A stretch of DNA of 64,000 bases from Marinovum sp. (GCA_022447495.1 JAKVBH010000011.1:149309-213308); one strand, 5' to 3'. Shown: positions 27,713 to 37,627, numbered from the stretch's first letter. Numbers and translations are program-made. The notes: generated from the sequence alone by a model not told the origin.

Positions 27713-28800
27713 TGGCGGACGATAGCGACGCATCAGATAAGTCATTTGAAGCCTCACAAAAAAAGCTGGATGACGCTCGACGCAAGGGGGATTTCCCACG
27801 CTCCAGCGATCTCAATGCAACGGCAATGTACTTGGGATTCATAATCACGGGTCTCGCGGTTGGCGGCGATAGTCTTCTGCGCGTCGGAGAAGCGCTGTCC
27901 GCCTTTTTATCTATGGCTGACCCAATGGCGACACGCGTTTTTGCTGGTGCTGCTAGGCCCGTGATTGGCCTGGTCATCGAAGAAATCGTCAAGGGGCTTT
28001 TGCCGTTTGTGATTGTACCTTTCGCCCTTGTAGCTCTCAGCGTTACGGGACAGCGCGGATGGGTCTTTGCGCTCAACAAATTGGAACCGAAGCTTTCGCG
28101 GATTTCTGTCGTTGAAAATGCAAAGAACAAGTTTGGGGCACGGGGCCTTTTTGAGTTCGCCAAGAGCACGCTAAAGCTTGGCCTCTTTTCTTGGCTATTG
28201 TTTACGTATCTCACGTTCAGGTTCGATGCCTTGATATTGGCCATCCATGGATCTGTACAAGGGTCGATTGTACAGCTTTTGAACTACTGCATCGAATTTT
28301 TGGCAATCGTCTTTGCACTTTCCATTGTGATTTCAGCCATAGACTACGGTTGGCAGCAATTTGATCACCTCCGGAAACAACGCATGTCCCAAAAGGAATT
28401 GAGGGACGAAATGAAGGAGGCTGAGGGCGATCCGTACCTGAAACAAGCGCGCCGGAGCAAAGCTGAACAGATCGCAATGAACGCGATGTTGGCCGATGTG
28501 CCGGACGCGGACGTAATTATCGTTAACCCGACGCACTATGCAGTGGCCCTTAAATGGTCGCGTATGCCGGGGTCCGCACCAGAATGTTTGGCCAAAGGCG
28601 TGGACGAAATTGCAATGCGAATTCGTGAAATCGCAAGCGAGCACAACGTTCCAATCCACTCCGATCCACCCACCGCTCGGGCGCTCTTCGCGGCAATTGA
28701 AATTGGTCAGGAAGTTGAACCTGATCATTACCAAGCCGTGGCGGCCGCGATCCGGTTCTCTGATGCGATGCGAGCCAAAGCGAAGGGCCGTGTGACATGA
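27709..28800 (+). CDS. flhB: Flagellar export switch protein FlhB
   Basis: 363 residues with four membrane segments between about 30 and 215. The autocleavage site NPTH is in VIIVNPTHYAVALKW at about residue 272, followed by the FlhBCC domain with HSDPPTARALFAAIEIGQEV. The N-terminus KTEEPTxKK variant reads SFEASQKKLDDARRKGDFPRS, as in the family. Cleavage of FlhB switches export from hook to filament proteins. Two adjacent ATG codons start the gene. Confidence 0.97.
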   Translation: MMADDSDASDKSFEASQKKLDDARRKGDFPRSSDLNATAMYLGFIITGLAVGGDSLLRVGEALSAFLSMADPMATRVFAGAARPVIGLVIEEIVKGLLPFVIVPFALVALSVTGQRGWVFALNKLEPKLSRISVVENAKNKFGARGLFEFAKSTLKLGLFSWLLFTYLTFRFDALILAIHGSVQGSIVQLLNYCIEFLAIVFALSIVISAIDYGWQQFDHLRKQRMSQKELRDEMKEAEGDPYLKQARRSKAEQIAMNAMLADVPDADVIIVNPTHYAVALKWSRMPGSAPECLAKGVDEIAMRIREIASEHNVPIHSDPPTARALFAAIEIGQEVEPDHYQAVAAAIRFSDAMRAKAKGRVT

Positions 28801-29216
28801 CCGAAAACGAGCTAAGCCAACTTCACGAAATTTCGTCAGTTGCATTCAACCACGCACAGTCGATCATGGGGCAGATCAAAAACCGCGAGAAGATCATCCG
28901 GGACCGGATAACGGAGATTGACCGACAATTCTACGACGCAACGCATCAACCTGCCACAGACCTCCACAAGATGCAGCAGTTGGGTGCTCAGGTCCTTTGG
29001 GCCGATTGGATGCGCCAGAAAAAGACCCGTCTCAATCGAGATCTCGCGCAGGTATTGGTTGAGAAAACAGAACAAGAGGCCAAGTTGCGCGTTGCCCTTG
29101 GGAAACGTGAAGCACTGTGGACTTTGCTGGCGGAGGAACGGCTTCGCAATCGGTCCAAAAACGAGGCTTCGGATCTTGAGAGAATCTTGGCGCTGAGCAT
29201 GATTGCAGAGAATTGA
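28797..29216 (+). CDS. Coiled-coil protein of FliJ size, last gene of the flagellar operon
   Basis: 139 residues, soluble, nearly all helix with long charged heptad-like stretches (ENREKIIRDRITEIDRQF-like region at about 22-45, KKTRLNRDLAQVLVEKTEQEAKLRVALGKREALW at about 75-110). No hallmark motif is visible. It overlaps flhB by 4 bp. Length and composition suit FliJ, the central stalk of the FliH-FliI export ATPase; FliJ is too poorly conserved to name it with confidence. Confidence 0.65.
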   Translation: MTENELSQLHEISSVAFNHAQSIMGQIKNREKIIRDRITEIDRQFYDATHQPATDLHKMQQLGAQVLWADWMRQKKTRLNRDLAQVLVEKTEQEAKLRVALGKREALWTLLAEERLRNRSKNEASDLERILALSMIAEN

Positions 29217-29320
29217 GGCTCTCAAGGCTGGGGTTCATGGCTCATGACCTAGAGAGCTGGTATGCAAGATACTCAATCCCGCAGTTTGATGGGGTGATGC
29301 TCTACTTGGAATAGAATTAG

Positions 29321-29336
29321 GCCCTATCGGGCTGTT
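29321..29336 (+). terminator. Weak hairpin downstream of the flagellar operon
   Basis: GCCC-tatc-GGGC with TGTTT after it, about 100 bp past the last flagellar stop. Stem is short and the T-tract imperfect, so this is only a possible terminator. Confidence 0.35.
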
Positions 29337-29437
29337 TGGTCACGTCAGCGCCGCAACCACGTCGCTGTCGGCGCATCAATGCAGCGAAGACCAGCAATCG
29401 AAGATTTTTCGCCAAATTGCGTCAGTTTATGACAAAA

Positions 29438-29468
29438 GGCGGTGCACCGAGACCCCCGGTGCACCGCC
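29438..29468 (-). terminator. Strong terminator of the puf operon
   Basis: Perfect 12-bp inverted repeat GGCGGTGCACCG (29438-29449) / CGGTGCACCGCC (29457-29468). Read on the minus strand it is followed by TTTTGTC, a rho-independent terminator at the end of the puf transcript, about 117 bp beyond pufX. Confidence 0.85.
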
Positions 29469-29512
29469 AGCTCCTGTAGCCAACAGGAAGGGAACCGGGG
29501 GTTACCCCCCGT

Positions 29513-29540
29513 GTTCGACGTTGGGGAAGCAACGTCGAAC
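29513..29540 (-). other. Hairpin in the puf 3' untranslated region
   Basis: Perfect 10-bp inverted repeat GTTCGACGTT (29513-29522) / AACGTCGAAC (29531-29540). With a smaller stem TCCTGT/ACAGGA near 29472-29490 it makes a series of stems before the terminator. Likely stabilises the puf mRNA against 3' exonucleases. Confidence 0.7.
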
Positions 29541-29557
29541 CTGGCTAGGTACGCGTC

Positions 29558-29609
29558 CCGGAGGACACCCACCCATCTTGGGCGCCTAGCTTAGGCGCGT
29601 GTCCTCCGG
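29558..29609 (-). other. Nested hairpins spanning the pufX stop codon
   Basis: Outer perfect 11-bp repeat CCGGAGGACAC (29558-29568) / GTGTCCTCCGG (29599-29609). Inside is a second perfect 7-bp stem GCGCCTA-gct-TAGGCGC (29582-29598) that contains the pufX stop codon. It may slow ribosomes at the stop codon or protect the mRNA. Confidence 0.7.
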
Positions 29610-29819
29610 CGCAAACAACACCGAGAAGCTGTCCGGCGTTGGGTCGTCGGCCTCTTTCGACTCCGGTGGCAGCAGAAGGCTGACGAGGTAGATGCCGTAG
29701 AGGAACAGTCCGATGCCTACGAAGAGGGCGGCAGTAGCGAGCATTCCTTTCACCATCTGCCACAGAACTTCTTTGGTGGCTTCGACCGGCTCCATGGTAT
29801 CGTCTTTGTTCTCATACAT
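29586..29819 (-). CDS. pufX: PufX, core-complex quinone-channel protein
   Basis: 77 residues. The ATG at 29819 follows GGGAGACTTTGATC; the longer frame upstream is the pufM end and is rejected. One membrane helix at about 23-47 (MLATAALFVGIGLFLYGIYLVSLLLPP) with glycines that could support helix contact, an acidic N-terminus and a short soluble tail. Position as the last gene after pufM, size and topology fit PufX, which opens the LH1 ring for quinone exchange. Family sequence identity is low, so the name rests on pattern and place. No pufC (reaction-centre cytochrome) is present. Confidence 0.82.
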   Translation of the reverse strand: MYENKDDTMEPVEATKEVLWQMVKGMLATAALFVGIGLFLYGIYLVSLLLPPESKEADDPTPDSFSVLFAPEDTRLS

Positions 29820-29833
29820 GATCAAAGTCTCCC

Positions 29834-30778
29834 TTAGTCGAGCGGCGCGTAGCCGTGGTCCTGGGCCCAGACATACCAATTGTCGACAACTGTGCCGGTC
29901 AGCAGGATACCGATGCCACCGGTGATGCAGGTCAGGACTGCGAACCACCACGCCCAGCGGTGAATGCCTTCCATTGTGGCGTTGAAGCCCATGGTCCAGC
30001 GCCAGAATAGAGCCGCACGCTCGGTCGCCGTACCGCGGTCGACGATCTGCTCCAATTCCCGGTCACCACCAAAGCGGGACACAGCAAGGATCGTCGCGCC
30101 GTGCATCGCAAACAGCAGCGTCGAGCCATAGAGGAAGACAATCGAAAGCGCGTGGAACGGGTTGTAGAACAAGTTGCCGTACACCAACGAGAAGGTCTGC
30201 GTCCAATCGAGGTGCGAGAAGATGCCGTAAGGTACGGCCTCAGACCAGGAACCCATCAGGATCGGGCGGATCAATCCCAGCACCAGAAAGAGCCAAATTG
30301 CAGCGCCAAAGGCGTAGAAAACGTGTTTTCCCATCTTAAGTTGCTTGGCAAGCATGTAGGATCGCGCCCACCAGAGCATGACCGATACGAGAAGGAAGAA
30401 CGAAGCAATGAGCCAGTATCCACCTTCGGCCAACGGCGCAAAGCCAAGGCCGTATTCGGGTCCAGGCGGCTCAAGCGAGAAGTAGAAGAGGTCTCGCATA
30501 AAAACACCGGCGTTGTAGCCCGCCTGACCCCAGTACCAGAATCCGACCATTAGGAACCAGATCAGGCCTGATGCCAGAGATGCCATTCCCAAACCACCCA
30601 GATAGAACGGTCCAAGTTGTGCATTGCCAAGCCAGCCAGCAAGCTTACTGAAAGACGCCGAATTGCCACGTTCGCTGAGATCAACGTCTTCGACAACACC
30701 CATTTCTGGGGGCCCCTGGACTTGGACCTGGGTGAAGATGTTCTGATATTCAGACGTCCAGATGGATGACTTACCCAT
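29834..30778 (-). CDS. pufM: Photosynthetic reaction centre subunit M
   Basis: 314 residues, the standard length. Five membrane helices; the conserved HLDW ([13 protein letters not shown]), [45 protein letters not shown] with ligands to the special pair, Fe and quinone, and [24 protein letters not shown] are all present. ATG at 30778 after GAGGTATCA; the start overlaps the end of pufL by 8 bp. Inner membrane reaction-centre core. Confidence 0.99.
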   Translation of the reverse strand: MGKSSIWTSEYQNIFTQVQVQGPPEMGVVEDVDLSERGNSASFSKLAGWLGNAQLGPFYLGGLGMASLASGLIWFLMVGFWYWGQAGYNAGVFMRDLFYFSLEPPGPEYGLGFAPLAEGGYWLIASFFLLVSVMLWWARSYMLAKQLKMGKHVFYAFGAAIWLFLVLGLIRPILMGSWSEAVPYGIFSHLDWTQTFSLVYGNLFYNPFHALSIVFLYGSTLLFAMHGATILAVSRFGGDRELEQIVDRGTATERAALFWRWTMGFNATMEGIHRWAWWFAVLTCITGGIGILLTGTVVDNWYVWAQDHGYAPLD

Positions 30779-31619
30779 TGATACCTCCCTCAAGATCGGC
30801 CCAGAACGGAAGATCGACGTACCAGAACCACCAATCGGCCCAGACTTCGAACCAAACGGTTCCAGAGATGACAATACAAACCGCAGACCAGAAACCCGCG
30901 TTCAGCGCGAGGAGCAGCCCGAGACGGTGAATACCGAGAGGCCCAATCGAGTAGCCGATGAAGTCACGGAAGTAGGTATCTTCGTGCTCCGGCGTCCGCA
31001 TGATTTCGCCCTCCTCCGGGTTCGCAGCTGACAAGATCAGCGACCCGTGAAGCGCAAGTGCAAGCGTCGTGGTGAAGAAGAACGTCACCGCAAGCATGTG
31101 GGCAGGGTTGTAGTGGAAGTTGCCATAGGCATAGCCCACGTTATTCACCCAATCTAGATGACTCCAAATCCCGTAAGGGAAGCCATGACCCCAAGCACCC
31201 ATCAAGATAGGGCGGATCACAACGAGGGTGAAATAGGCAAAGATCGCCATGCCAAAGGCTGCTGGTACATGGTAACCCATGCCCAGTTTGCGACAAATCT
31301 CAACCTCGCGCAGCGCCCATGAGATAAAGGCGATCAACGCGCATATCGTGATCAATTGCCAGAGTCCCCCTTGTGCAAGCGGTGCCCAACCCAGGCCCAC
31401 TTCCAATTCCGGGGGTTCGATAGAGATCAGCCACGGGTTCCAAGTGTCGCCGAGCGACGCGCCGTAGAAGATCAATGCTGTGCCCAATAGGGCGAAGAAG
31501 ATTGTGGTGACGCCGAAGAAGCCAACGTAAAAAGGCCCCAGCCAGAAGTCGAACAAATCACCGCCAATCAACGTCCCTCCTGGGACGCGATATTTTCTCT
31601 CAAAGCTGAGCAACGCCAT
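30771..31619 (-). CDS. pufL: Photosynthetic reaction centre subunit L
   Basis: 282 residues. Begins [26 protein letters not shown], the universal L opening. Conserved [46 protein letters not shown] and [22 protein letters not shown] carry the special-pair, iron and QB contacts. The start ATG at 31619 is used, not the in-frame codon 5 residues upstream. Confidence 0.99.
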   Translation of the reverse strand: MALLSFERKYRVPGGTLIGGDLFDFWLGPFYVGFFGVTTIFFALLGTALIFYGASLGDTWNPWLISIEPPELEVGLGWAPLAQGGLWQLITICALIAFISWALREVEICRKLGMGYHVPAAFGMAIFAYFTLVVIRPILMGAWGHGFPYGIWSHLDWVNNVGYAYGNFHYNPAHMLAVTFFFTTTLALALHGSLILSAANPEEGEIMRTPEHEDTYFRDFIGYSIGPLGIHRLGLLLALNAGFWSAVCIVISGTVWFEVWADWWFWYVDLPFWADLEGGING

Positions 31620-31695
31620 TTGGTGTCTCCGCATATGTCGGCGGCCGTTGCCCTGAGGGAGGCGTGGGGCCGTCTTTCGTGATTGTCGGGTTTGC

Positions 31696-31723
31696 CACGG
31701 GCGGGATCAGACCCCCGCCCGTG
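31696..31723 (-). other. pufA-pufL intercistronic hairpin
   Basis: Perfect 10-bp inverted repeat CACGGGCGGG (31696-31705) / CCCGCCCGTG (31714-31723), just downstream of pufA. By analogy with Rhodobacter, hairpins here slow 3'-5' decay of the pufBA segment and keep LH1 in excess over reaction-centre subunits. Confidence 0.8.
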
Positions 31724-31736
31724 ACGAGAGCTCTGA

Positions 31737-31907
31737 TTATTCAGCCGAACGGTCGTACCTCGCGTCTGCGATCGCAAACCAGTTGTAGCTTTCCGTGCTG
31801 AGCAGCACGAGATGGATCATCGCAGCCAAAAGAAACAGGAACACGCCCTGTGCCACGAAGACGCGACGTGGATCGAAAACGAGCCAGATTTTGTAAAACT
31901 GTGCCAT
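31737..31907 (-). CDS. pufA: Light-harvesting 1 alpha subunit
   Basis: 56 residues, starting [20 protein letters not shown]. His32 in [17 protein letters not shown] is the bacteriochlorophyll ligand in the single membrane helix, with Trp in the C-terminal flank. ATG at 31907 follows GGAAGGATTGAGAT. It is 14 bp downstream of pufB. Too short for a standard ORF listing but unmistakable. Confidence 0.97.
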   Translation of the reverse strand: MAQFYKIWLVFDPRRVFVAQGVFLFLLAAMIHLVLLSTESYNWFAIADARYDRSAE

Positions 31908-31921
31908 ATCTCAATCCTTCC

Positions 31922-32071
31922 TTAGAACCAGGGACGCCAGATCAGCACTGCCAAGTGAGCAACAATGGCCACGGCCACGAAAAGCCAAAGCCCGCTCATA
32001 TAGACAGAGTGCAGTTCTTGCGCCTGCTCGTCGGTGAGACCTGTGAAGGACAGGTCAGAATTATCAGCCAT
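31922..32071 (-). CDS. pufB: Light-harvesting 1 beta subunit
   Basis: 49 residues, [49 protein letters not shown]. His21 and His39 are the conserved pair; His39 binds bacteriochlorophyll. The C-terminal WRPWF is typical of LH1 beta. ATG at 32071 follows GGAGGAAACAC. Confidence 0.97.
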   Translation of the reverse strand: MADNSDLSFTGLTDEQAQELHSVYMSGLWLFVAVAIVAHLAVLIWRPWF

Positions 32072-32100
32072 GTGTTTCCTCCAGGAAAAATATCGCTGAC

Positions 32101-32171
32101 GCCGCAGTCCCCCTGCGGCCGGGTCCTTTGGGGGTCATCCCCTAGGGCTCTGGCCATCCCGGCCGGGATGG
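32101..32171 (-). other. Hairpins in the pufQ-pufB intercistronic region
   Basis: Two perfect stems: GCCGCAG-tcccc-CTGCGGC (32101-32119) and the 18-bp palindrome CCATCCCGG/CCGGGATGG (32154-32171), with a minor GGGG-tcat-CCCC between. They lie at the 5' side of pufB in the minus-strand transcript and probably mark the stable 5' end of the pufBA mRNA after processing. Confidence 0.65.
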
Positions 32172-32235
32172 GCAGATCTCTGATCTCGGCAAATCGTCTG
32201 CTCTAATTGGTGCGACCCAATGCAGAGCGCGGCGA

Positions 32236-32460
32236 TCATGCCGAGAAAATCATGGGCGTTATGATGCGCGCTTGAGACCAAGCTCGCATCAATGGACCCT
32301 TCTCGGGGAGCGCCAGCGTTCGCGCGGCCTGGAGCAACCAGGTCAAAAACGCGAGTGGCAACGTGGCCAGGAAAATCACCGCAAAATAGACCGCAAACTC
32401 GGTCTTGGGTGTTTTACGGCTGCGCACACTCTCCGGTGTATTCGATGTCATGTCAGTCAT
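32236..32460 (-). CDS. pufQ: PufQ, bacteriochlorophyll biosynthesis assembly protein
   Basis: 74 residues. Pattern [34 protein letters not shown] and ITPMIF matches PufQ of Rhodobacter closely in spacing. One or two membrane passes. It influences bacteriochlorophyll supply to the puf proteins. ATG overlaps the bchZ stop (ATGA), so the puf operon is read through from bchC. Confidence 0.9.
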   Translation of the reverse strand: MTDMTSNTPESVRSRKTPKTEFAVYFAVIFLATLPLAFLTWLLQAARTLALPEKGPLMRAWSQARIITPMIFSA

Positions 32461-33956
32461 GTCTGACCTCCCTCGTCGTTTGGCGCGGCCCCTTCCCGGG
32501 CACGGGCAAGGTCGGGGCGCAGAGCCTCGACCGTTTCGACCACAACACGTTCGTCGCCTGCATCGAGTGCAGCTTTTTCAGCGGCATCTCGTAAGGTTTT
32601 GGCGGCGGAGATGCGGGTCAGGACAGGATGGCTGGCAACAATCCGGTCCAATGCGGCCTGCGCATCGGCATCCCAAGGGAAGTCGCGGCGCAAGGTCGTT
32701 GGTGTGGCCTCTGCAGCATCCATTTCGGAGCCGAGCGGCAAAATGTGAAACAGGGCGTCAAAGAGCCCATTACATAGCTCTTGCAGCACGTAGACCGCGC
32801 CGGCGTAGCCCATAAACGGTGTCCCCGTGGCGCGTCGGATGGCGGCACCAGGGAAAGAGGCTGGGATAAAGGTTGGCGCGGGACCATGACCTGCTTTCAT
32901 CTCAGCCAGATACATCTTCTCGTTGATCGAGCCGAAGACGATCAGCGGTTTTTTGGTATGTATCTCGGCCCGTACATGGTTGTTGTTGGTCTTTTTGCCA
33001 GTCACCCGCGCAACGGCGAGAGCACATGGCATGCCAAGGTCTTCCTCAAGGAAAAGACGCAATCCGCGTGCGTAGGTCTCGTTGGCCACAACCGCGAACG
33101 AGGCCGTAGCAAAGAAGTCTTGTGTCACCGAGCGCCACAAATCCCACATCGGTTTCAGCGTGGAGTGCTTTTCTTTTTCGATGAAGGGTTCGGGATCAAG
33201 CTCGAGAAGCTCACCCAGCATGCGCAAGAATTTCGTTGTGCTGTCCATGCCAATCGGCGCTTGAAGGTAGGGTTTGCCCAACACCTCACACAGACCACGG
33301 CCAAACTCCCGGTACATGCAGACATTCACATCGGCATTCACCAGATTCCGCATATCCGCCAAGTGAGCGCCAAGCGGCATGACCATATTGATCTCGGCAC
33401 CGATACCTTCGACCAAGCGACGGATTTCGGCCAAATCGGACGGCATGTTGAAGGTGCCATACATGGGGCCAAGGATGTTGACCCGAGGCCGATCACCATC
33501 CCGGCGGCGTCGCTCTTTGGGCATCTTACCCTTGGTCATCCCAAACTCGGTAAAGATCCAAGTCATCGCACGGTCGGCACATTCCCATTGGTCTTCATCA
33601 ATTGTGCGCGGCAAGAAACGTTGGATATTTGTGCCTTGCGGTGTGACGCCGCCACCAATCATCTCGGCAATGGAGCCGGTGACCACAACCGATGGCAGCG
33701 CAGGGTCCAATGTACCCCATGCGCGCTTCATCGCGCCTTCGGTCCCGTCGCGGCCAAGCTCTTCTTCGGCCAGGCCAGTGACCACGATGGGCAATTCATG
33801 CGGCGGAAGCGCGTCAGTGTAATGCAATACCGACGTGACGGGCAGATTTTCGCACCCCACAGGGCCATCGACAACAACTTGCAGGCCTTTGACGGCGCAG
33901 AACGCATAAACAGCGCCCCAATAGCCACCTGCGCGATCGTGATCTTGGATCAGCAT
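32457..33956 (-). CDS. bchZ: Chlorophyllide a reductase subunit Z
   Basis: 499 residues, nitrogenase-like. N-terminal [34 protein letters not shown] with the cluster-binding Cys, then [26 protein letters not shown] and the C-terminal bchZ domain. With BchY it reduces ring B of chlorophyllide a, using electrons from BchX. A long frame on the other strand (32781-34148) is an artefact of codon bias. Confidence 0.98.
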   Translation of the reverse strand: MLIQDHDRAGGYWGAVYAFCAVKGLQVVVDGPVGCENLPVTSVLHYTDALPPHELPIVVTGLAEEELGRDGTEGAMKRAWGTLDPALPSVVVTGSIAEMIGGGVTPQGTNIQRFLPRTIDEDQWECADRAMTWIFTEFGMTKGKMPKERRRRDGDRPRVNILGPMYGTFNMPSDLAEIRRLVEGIGAEINMVMPLGAHLADMRNLVNADVNVCMYREFGRGLCEVLGKPYLQAPIGMDSTTKFLRMLGELLELDPEPFIEKEKHSTLKPMWDLWRSVTQDFFATASFAVVANETYARGLRLFLEEDLGMPCALAVARVTGKKTNNNHVRAEIHTKKPLIVFGSINEKMYLAEMKAGHGPAPTFIPASFPGAAIRRATGTPFMGYAGAVYVLQELCNGLFDALFHILPLGSEMDAAEATPTTLRRDFPWDADAQAALDRIVASHPVLTRISAAKTLRDAAEKAALDAGDERVVVETVEALRPDLARAREGAAPNDEGGQT

Positions 33957-33993
33957 GGGCGGCCTCCCGCGGGTATGAATAGGACCGGGGTCA

Positions 33994-35565
33994 CTAGATC
34001 ATCTCCTCCGCTTTGGCGGCTTTGGCCTTTTTCTCCATCCGGCGCACGTTGGCGGCACGGAATCGCTCGTTCACGTTGGGCGTGCCTTCCCAAACGCCAG
34101 CCGCGTCACCTTCGCCCACACCGTCGAAGAACTCGCGCATATGATTGAGGCGCTCTTTGCCCGCGATTGCAGCGTTCATAACTTCGGCGATGGAGCCCGC
34201 ACCAGCGGGGCCCATAAGCGGCCGCGCGGAAACAAGATTGGTATAATAAAGAGATGGAATACCAAGTTCTTTGCCCTTCTGAACGACAGGCGTCGTTCCG
34301 ATGGCGAGATGCGGCTTCACGGCTTCCATTGCGGCGCAATCATCTTCAAGAGATGCGCGGAACTTAACCTTAGCCCCTTTGGAGATCAGCCAATCAGCGT
34401 CATCTTTATTCCAATCGGTATTCGGCGCAGCAGTGCCAACGTAGGGCACATTGGCGCCACTTTCGATCAGCAAACGCGCGACCAACAACTCTGAGCCTTC
34501 GTAGCCAGAAACTGTGATTGTCCCGTCAATCGGCGCAGCAGCCAGCGCACCTTGGATCGCCGGGATAAAGGCATTTTGGGCTGCGCCAACCTGGACTTCT
34601 GGCAAGCCAAAAGCATCACCGATGTTTTTAAGCCAGGCATGAGTGCCTTCGACACCTACTGGAGCGGAGCCCACTATGGGTTTTCCAGCGGCTTTGAACT
34701 CGCGCATCGACGCCGTGTAGAACGGATGGATCGCCGCAACTGCACCACAGTCTAGCGCCGCATATTGTTCCCGCCATTCGCGACAAGGCACCGTGGGACC
34801 GATCGTCAGTCCAAGCGGGCCAAGCATCGCACCGATCATCATTGGATCTGCTGGAAACATTTCCCCAACCAGTGTCACAGTTGGGCGGTCGTCCTTGCCG
34901 CCCACAGGGGCAGGCACGGGGCCAGCTTCGACCTCTTTGCGCGCATAGGCAAGCATCGCGCCCGCGAGGACGTCCTTGGCTTCTGCGTGTGTTGGAACAC
35001 CAAATCCGGGCACATCGATGCCGATGATCCGAACCCCGTTGATTTCATCCGGCAGCAACCGAAGAGGCACACCAGAAGCGGTGGGCACACACAGATTGGT
35101 CACAACAATGGCATCGTATTTTTCGGGGTCGGCCAACTCATGCACGCTATCGCGGATGTCCTCGAACAGCTTGCCGGTGACCAAAGTTTCTGAGTTGAAA
35201 GGTACATAACCCACCGAGCGACGCGCACCGTAGAAGTGCGAAACGAAGGTCAGCCCATAGACACAACAGGCCGAGCCCGACAGCACGGTCGCTGTGCGCC
35301 GCATCCGCAGCCCCACACGAAGCGACCCAAATGCGGGGCACATGGATTGGGGTTTGTCATGAGGACCTTGGGGGTAATCTTTTGCAAACTGATCCAATAA
35401 TTCCGAGTTACCTGCTTGCTTGGCGGCCTCGGCCATATCTTTGCCGGAGTGGCACCCCATGGCATCTGCGGGCGCGTCCGTTGGCATAGGCATATCAGCT
35501 TCGGCTGGGTGACCGCGGTCCACCTCGACGTCGGCTGCCTTGTCGTAACGATGTTCCTCGCTCAT
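33994..35565 (-). CDS. bchY: Chlorophyllide a reductase subunit Y
   Basis: 523 residues. Nitrogenase-like fold with [49 protein letters not shown], where the Cys residues bind the iron-sulfur cluster. An acidic N-terminal tail of about 80 residues precedes it. 37 bp separate it from bchZ. Partner of BchZ in the second reduction of bacteriochlorophyll synthesis. Confidence 0.98.
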   Translation of the reverse strand: MSEEHRYDKAADVEVDRGHPAEADMPMPTDAPADAMGCHSGKDMAEAAKQAGNSELLDQFAKDYPQGPHDKPQSMCPAFGSLRVGLRMRRTATVLSGSACCVYGLTFVSHFYGARRSVGYVPFNSETLVTGKLFEDIRDSVHELADPEKYDAIVVTNLCVPTASGVPLRLLPDEINGVRIIGIDVPGFGVPTHAEAKDVLAGAMLAYARKEVEAGPVPAPVGGKDDRPTVTLVGEMFPADPMMIGAMLGPLGLTIGPTVPCREWREQYAALDCGAVAAIHPFYTASMREFKAAGKPIVGSAPVGVEGTHAWLKNIGDAFGLPEVQVGAAQNAFIPAIQGALAAAPIDGTITVSGYEGSELLVARLLIESGANVPYVGTAAPNTDWNKDDADWLISKGAKVKFRASLEDDCAAMEAVKPHLAIGTTPVVQKGKELGIPSLYYTNLVSARPLMGPAGAGSIAEVMNAAIAGKERLNHMREFFDGVGEGDAAGVWEGTPNVNERFRAANVRRMEKKAKAAKAEEMI

Positions 35566-35642
35566 TGGATGCCTCCAATGATACCGCCGCCAGGAATGCC
35601 ATGGCTGATAGCCAAGAAGAGTGCCAGGTTACGCTTCATCAT
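35562..35642 (-). CDS. 26-codon bridging ORF between bchX and bchY
   Basis: Starts ATG-ATG inside the last codons of bchX and reads [26 protein letters not shown], ending with a TGA that overlaps the bchY ATG (ATGA). It spans exactly the gap that would break ribosome coupling between bchX and bchY. Hydrophobic middle. Could be a translational bridge or a real micro-protein; could also be chance. Its first ATG overlaps the bchX stop by one frame shift. Confidence 0.4.
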   Translation of the reverse strand: MMKRNLALFLAISHGIPGGGIIGGIQ

Positions 35643-36627
35643 AGATCACTTCCAAAGAGACCTTTGGCTTGGCGTCTTTGCCGCGCATGTCTGCGTCCGT
35701 GGCAGGTACGAGTTCAAACCCGGCACCGGTTTCAGAACCATCAAAGAGGTCTAGCAAGCCATCTTGCGACAGCGGCGCGGGACGGACGGGCGGTGCATCG
35801 GCGACATTGATACCGAGCTCCGCAAAGAGCGCCCCCCACTGGCTCTCTTGAGTGCCAACAATCTGATAGTTCGCAGATTTTTTGCGCAGGTCATCGTCCT
35901 GGGGGATCGAGGCGAGAATAGGAATATTTACCGCATTCGCAAAGGCTTGCGCCTCACCAGAGCCGTCGTCTTTGTTGATCACAAGACCCGCGACTCCCAC
36001 GTTGCCGCCTAGCTTCCGGAAATACTCCACCGCCGAGCAGACATTGTTGGCCACGTAGAGGGATTGAAGGTCATTTGACCCAACCAAAATAACTTTTTGC
36101 GCCATGTCGCGCGCGATAGGCAGTCCAAAGCCACCACAAACCACGTCACCCAAGAAATCGAGCAATACGTAGTCAAAATCCCAATCATGGAAACCCAGCT
36201 TTTCAAGGGTTTCGAACCCGTGGATGATGCCACGACCACCGCAGCCACGCCCCACTTCAGGGCCACCAAGCTCCATGGCAAATACGCCACCGCGCTTAAA
36301 GCAAACATCACCGACTTTGACTTCTTCACCAGCGAGTTTCTTGCGCGTCGATGTTTCGATGATCGTTGGGCATGCCTTGCCACCAAAGAGTAACGAGGTC
36401 GTGTCGGATTTCGGATCACAGCCGATGAGCAAAACGCGTTTGCCCTGTTCGGCCATCATGTGACTAAGGTTGGCGAGCGTAAAAGATTTGCCGATGCCAC
36501 CTTTGCCATAGATCGCGATGATCTGGGTCTTTTTGGTGGGCTCGTTTGTGACTATATCAGCGAGGTCTTCATTGGCTTCTTCGCGCAGCCGTGTGGAGAA
36601 ATCTTTGAGATTTGGGATCTCGTTCAT
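35629..36627 (-). CDS. bchX: Chlorophyllide a reductase iron protein subunit X
   Basis: 332 residues. NifH-like P-loop in [21 protein letters not shown], the 4Fe-4S cysteines in [15 protein letters not shown] and [22 protein letters not shown] start at 36627 overlaps the bchC stop (ATGA); the longer frame from 36663 is inside bchC. It donates electrons to BchYZ with ATP hydrolysis. Confidence 0.98.
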   Translation of the reverse strand: MNEIPNLKDFSTRLREEANEDLADIVTNEPTKKTQIIAIYGKGGIGKSFTLANLSHMMAEQGKRVLLIGCDPKSDTTSLLFGGKACPTIIETSTRKKLAGEEVKVGDVCFKRGGVFAMELGGPEVGRGCGGRGIIHGFETLEKLGFHDWDFDYVLLDFLGDVVCGGFGLPIARDMAQKVILVGSNDLQSLYVANNVCSAVEYFRKLGGNVGVAGLVINKDDGSGEAQAFANAVNIPILASIPQDDDLRKKSANYQIVGTQESQWGALFAELGINVADAPPVRPAPLSQDGLLDLFDGSETGAGFELVPATDADMRGKDAKPKVSLEVIYDEA

Positions 36628-37565
36628 GCTGCGTGCCCCCAGTCCAGGATCATCTTCAAACAAGCGGGGTCTTCGAAGGCCGTTGTGTAGGCCCGCGATG
36701 CCGCGTTGGGTTCGGCTATATGTGTGATGAGGCCGGACAGAGAGAGCCTGCCGCTCTCGACAAGGGCCCGTGTCTCGGTAAGATCATCGGCGCTCCACTC
36801 GGCTGCAATGCGGAATCGAGCCTCTTTCATAAATGCGGGCGGGAATGCGAAACTCAGCGGCTCTGAATAAAATCCTGCGAAGACGATCTCCCCGCCTTTG
36901 ACAAGACGGCCAATCCAATCATTGAGATGCGTGCCGTTACCAGACGCATCATAGATTGATTTGTAGTCGCAGCGCTGATCCTCGGTGGGATCAATCACTC
37001 GGTAGCCTTGCGCACCGCGACGACGGTCGGGATTGATTTCCCAAACCGTTGGCTCGGGACCACCAGCCGCGCTAGTCAGACGCGCTAAAAGACGGCCCAA
37101 AACACCGTGACCAATAATCAGTTCGGGCAACTCACAATTCGGAGCTGTCAACGCATGGCGCGCGGTGGCGGCAAGCGCCAAAAGAGCACCCTCGGGTCCC
37201 AATCCTCGATCAATTGGCGTCACCCGCGACGCATCAGTCACAACGCGCCTAGCCGCACCGCCAAACAATCCAAAGGCGCCTTCAAAACAATTAGCGCCGG
37301 GCACGAACACATGGTCTCCGGGTTTGCAACCAGTGTCATGCCCAGCTTCCACCACTTCGCCTGCCGCTTCATATCCAGGGACCAGCGGATACCCCATGCC
37401 GGGGAAGGGCGGCATTTGACCGGACCAAAAGAGCTTTTCAGTCCCGGTGGAAATTCCGGAATAGTAAATGTCGACGACGAGATCCTGCGGTCCAGGCTCT
37501 TTGAGCCGGAGCGAATCAACCGCCATGGATTTTGGGCCTGACAATACAACCGCGTCCGTGTGCAT
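36624..37565 (-). CDS. bchC: Bacteriochlorophyllide a dehydrogenase BchC
   Basis: 313 residues, zinc-free medium-chain dehydrogenase type. Opens [45 protein letters not shown] as in the family. It oxidises the 3-hydroxyethyl group to acetyl. ATG at 37565 follows AAAAAGGAGGGCCCC, a strong ribosome-binding site. First gene after the regulator sites at 37628-37697. Confidence 0.97.
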   Translation of the reverse strand: MHTDAVVLSGPKSMAVDSLRLKEPGPQDLVVDIYYSGISTGTEKLFWSGQMPPFPGMGYPLVPGYEAAGEVVEAGHDTGCKPGDHVFVPGANCFEGAFGLFGGAARRVVTDASRVTPIDRGLGPEGALLALAATARHALTAPNCELPELIIGHGVLGRLLARLTSAAGGPEPTVWEINPDRRRGAQGYRVIDPTEDQRCDYKSIYDASGNGTHLNDWIGRLVKGGEIVFAGFYSEPLSFAFPPAFMKEARFRIAAEWSADDLTETRALVESGRLSLSGLITHIAEPNAASRAYTTAFEDPACLKMILDWGHAA

Positions 37566-37627
37566 GGGGCCCTCCTTTTTTTATGGGTGAGTGGTTTGAA
37601 GACTCACTGTCCCTAGGTCTGTGTGGG

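Noticed and set aside
32781..34148. 455-codon frame on the plus strand opposite bchZ
   Set aside because: Shadow of a GC-rich gene; bchZ on the minus strand has full family similarity.
35629..36627. bchX as nitrogenase iron protein nifH
   Set aside because: Order bchCXYZ and BchX-specific regions make it the chlorophyllide reductase subunit.
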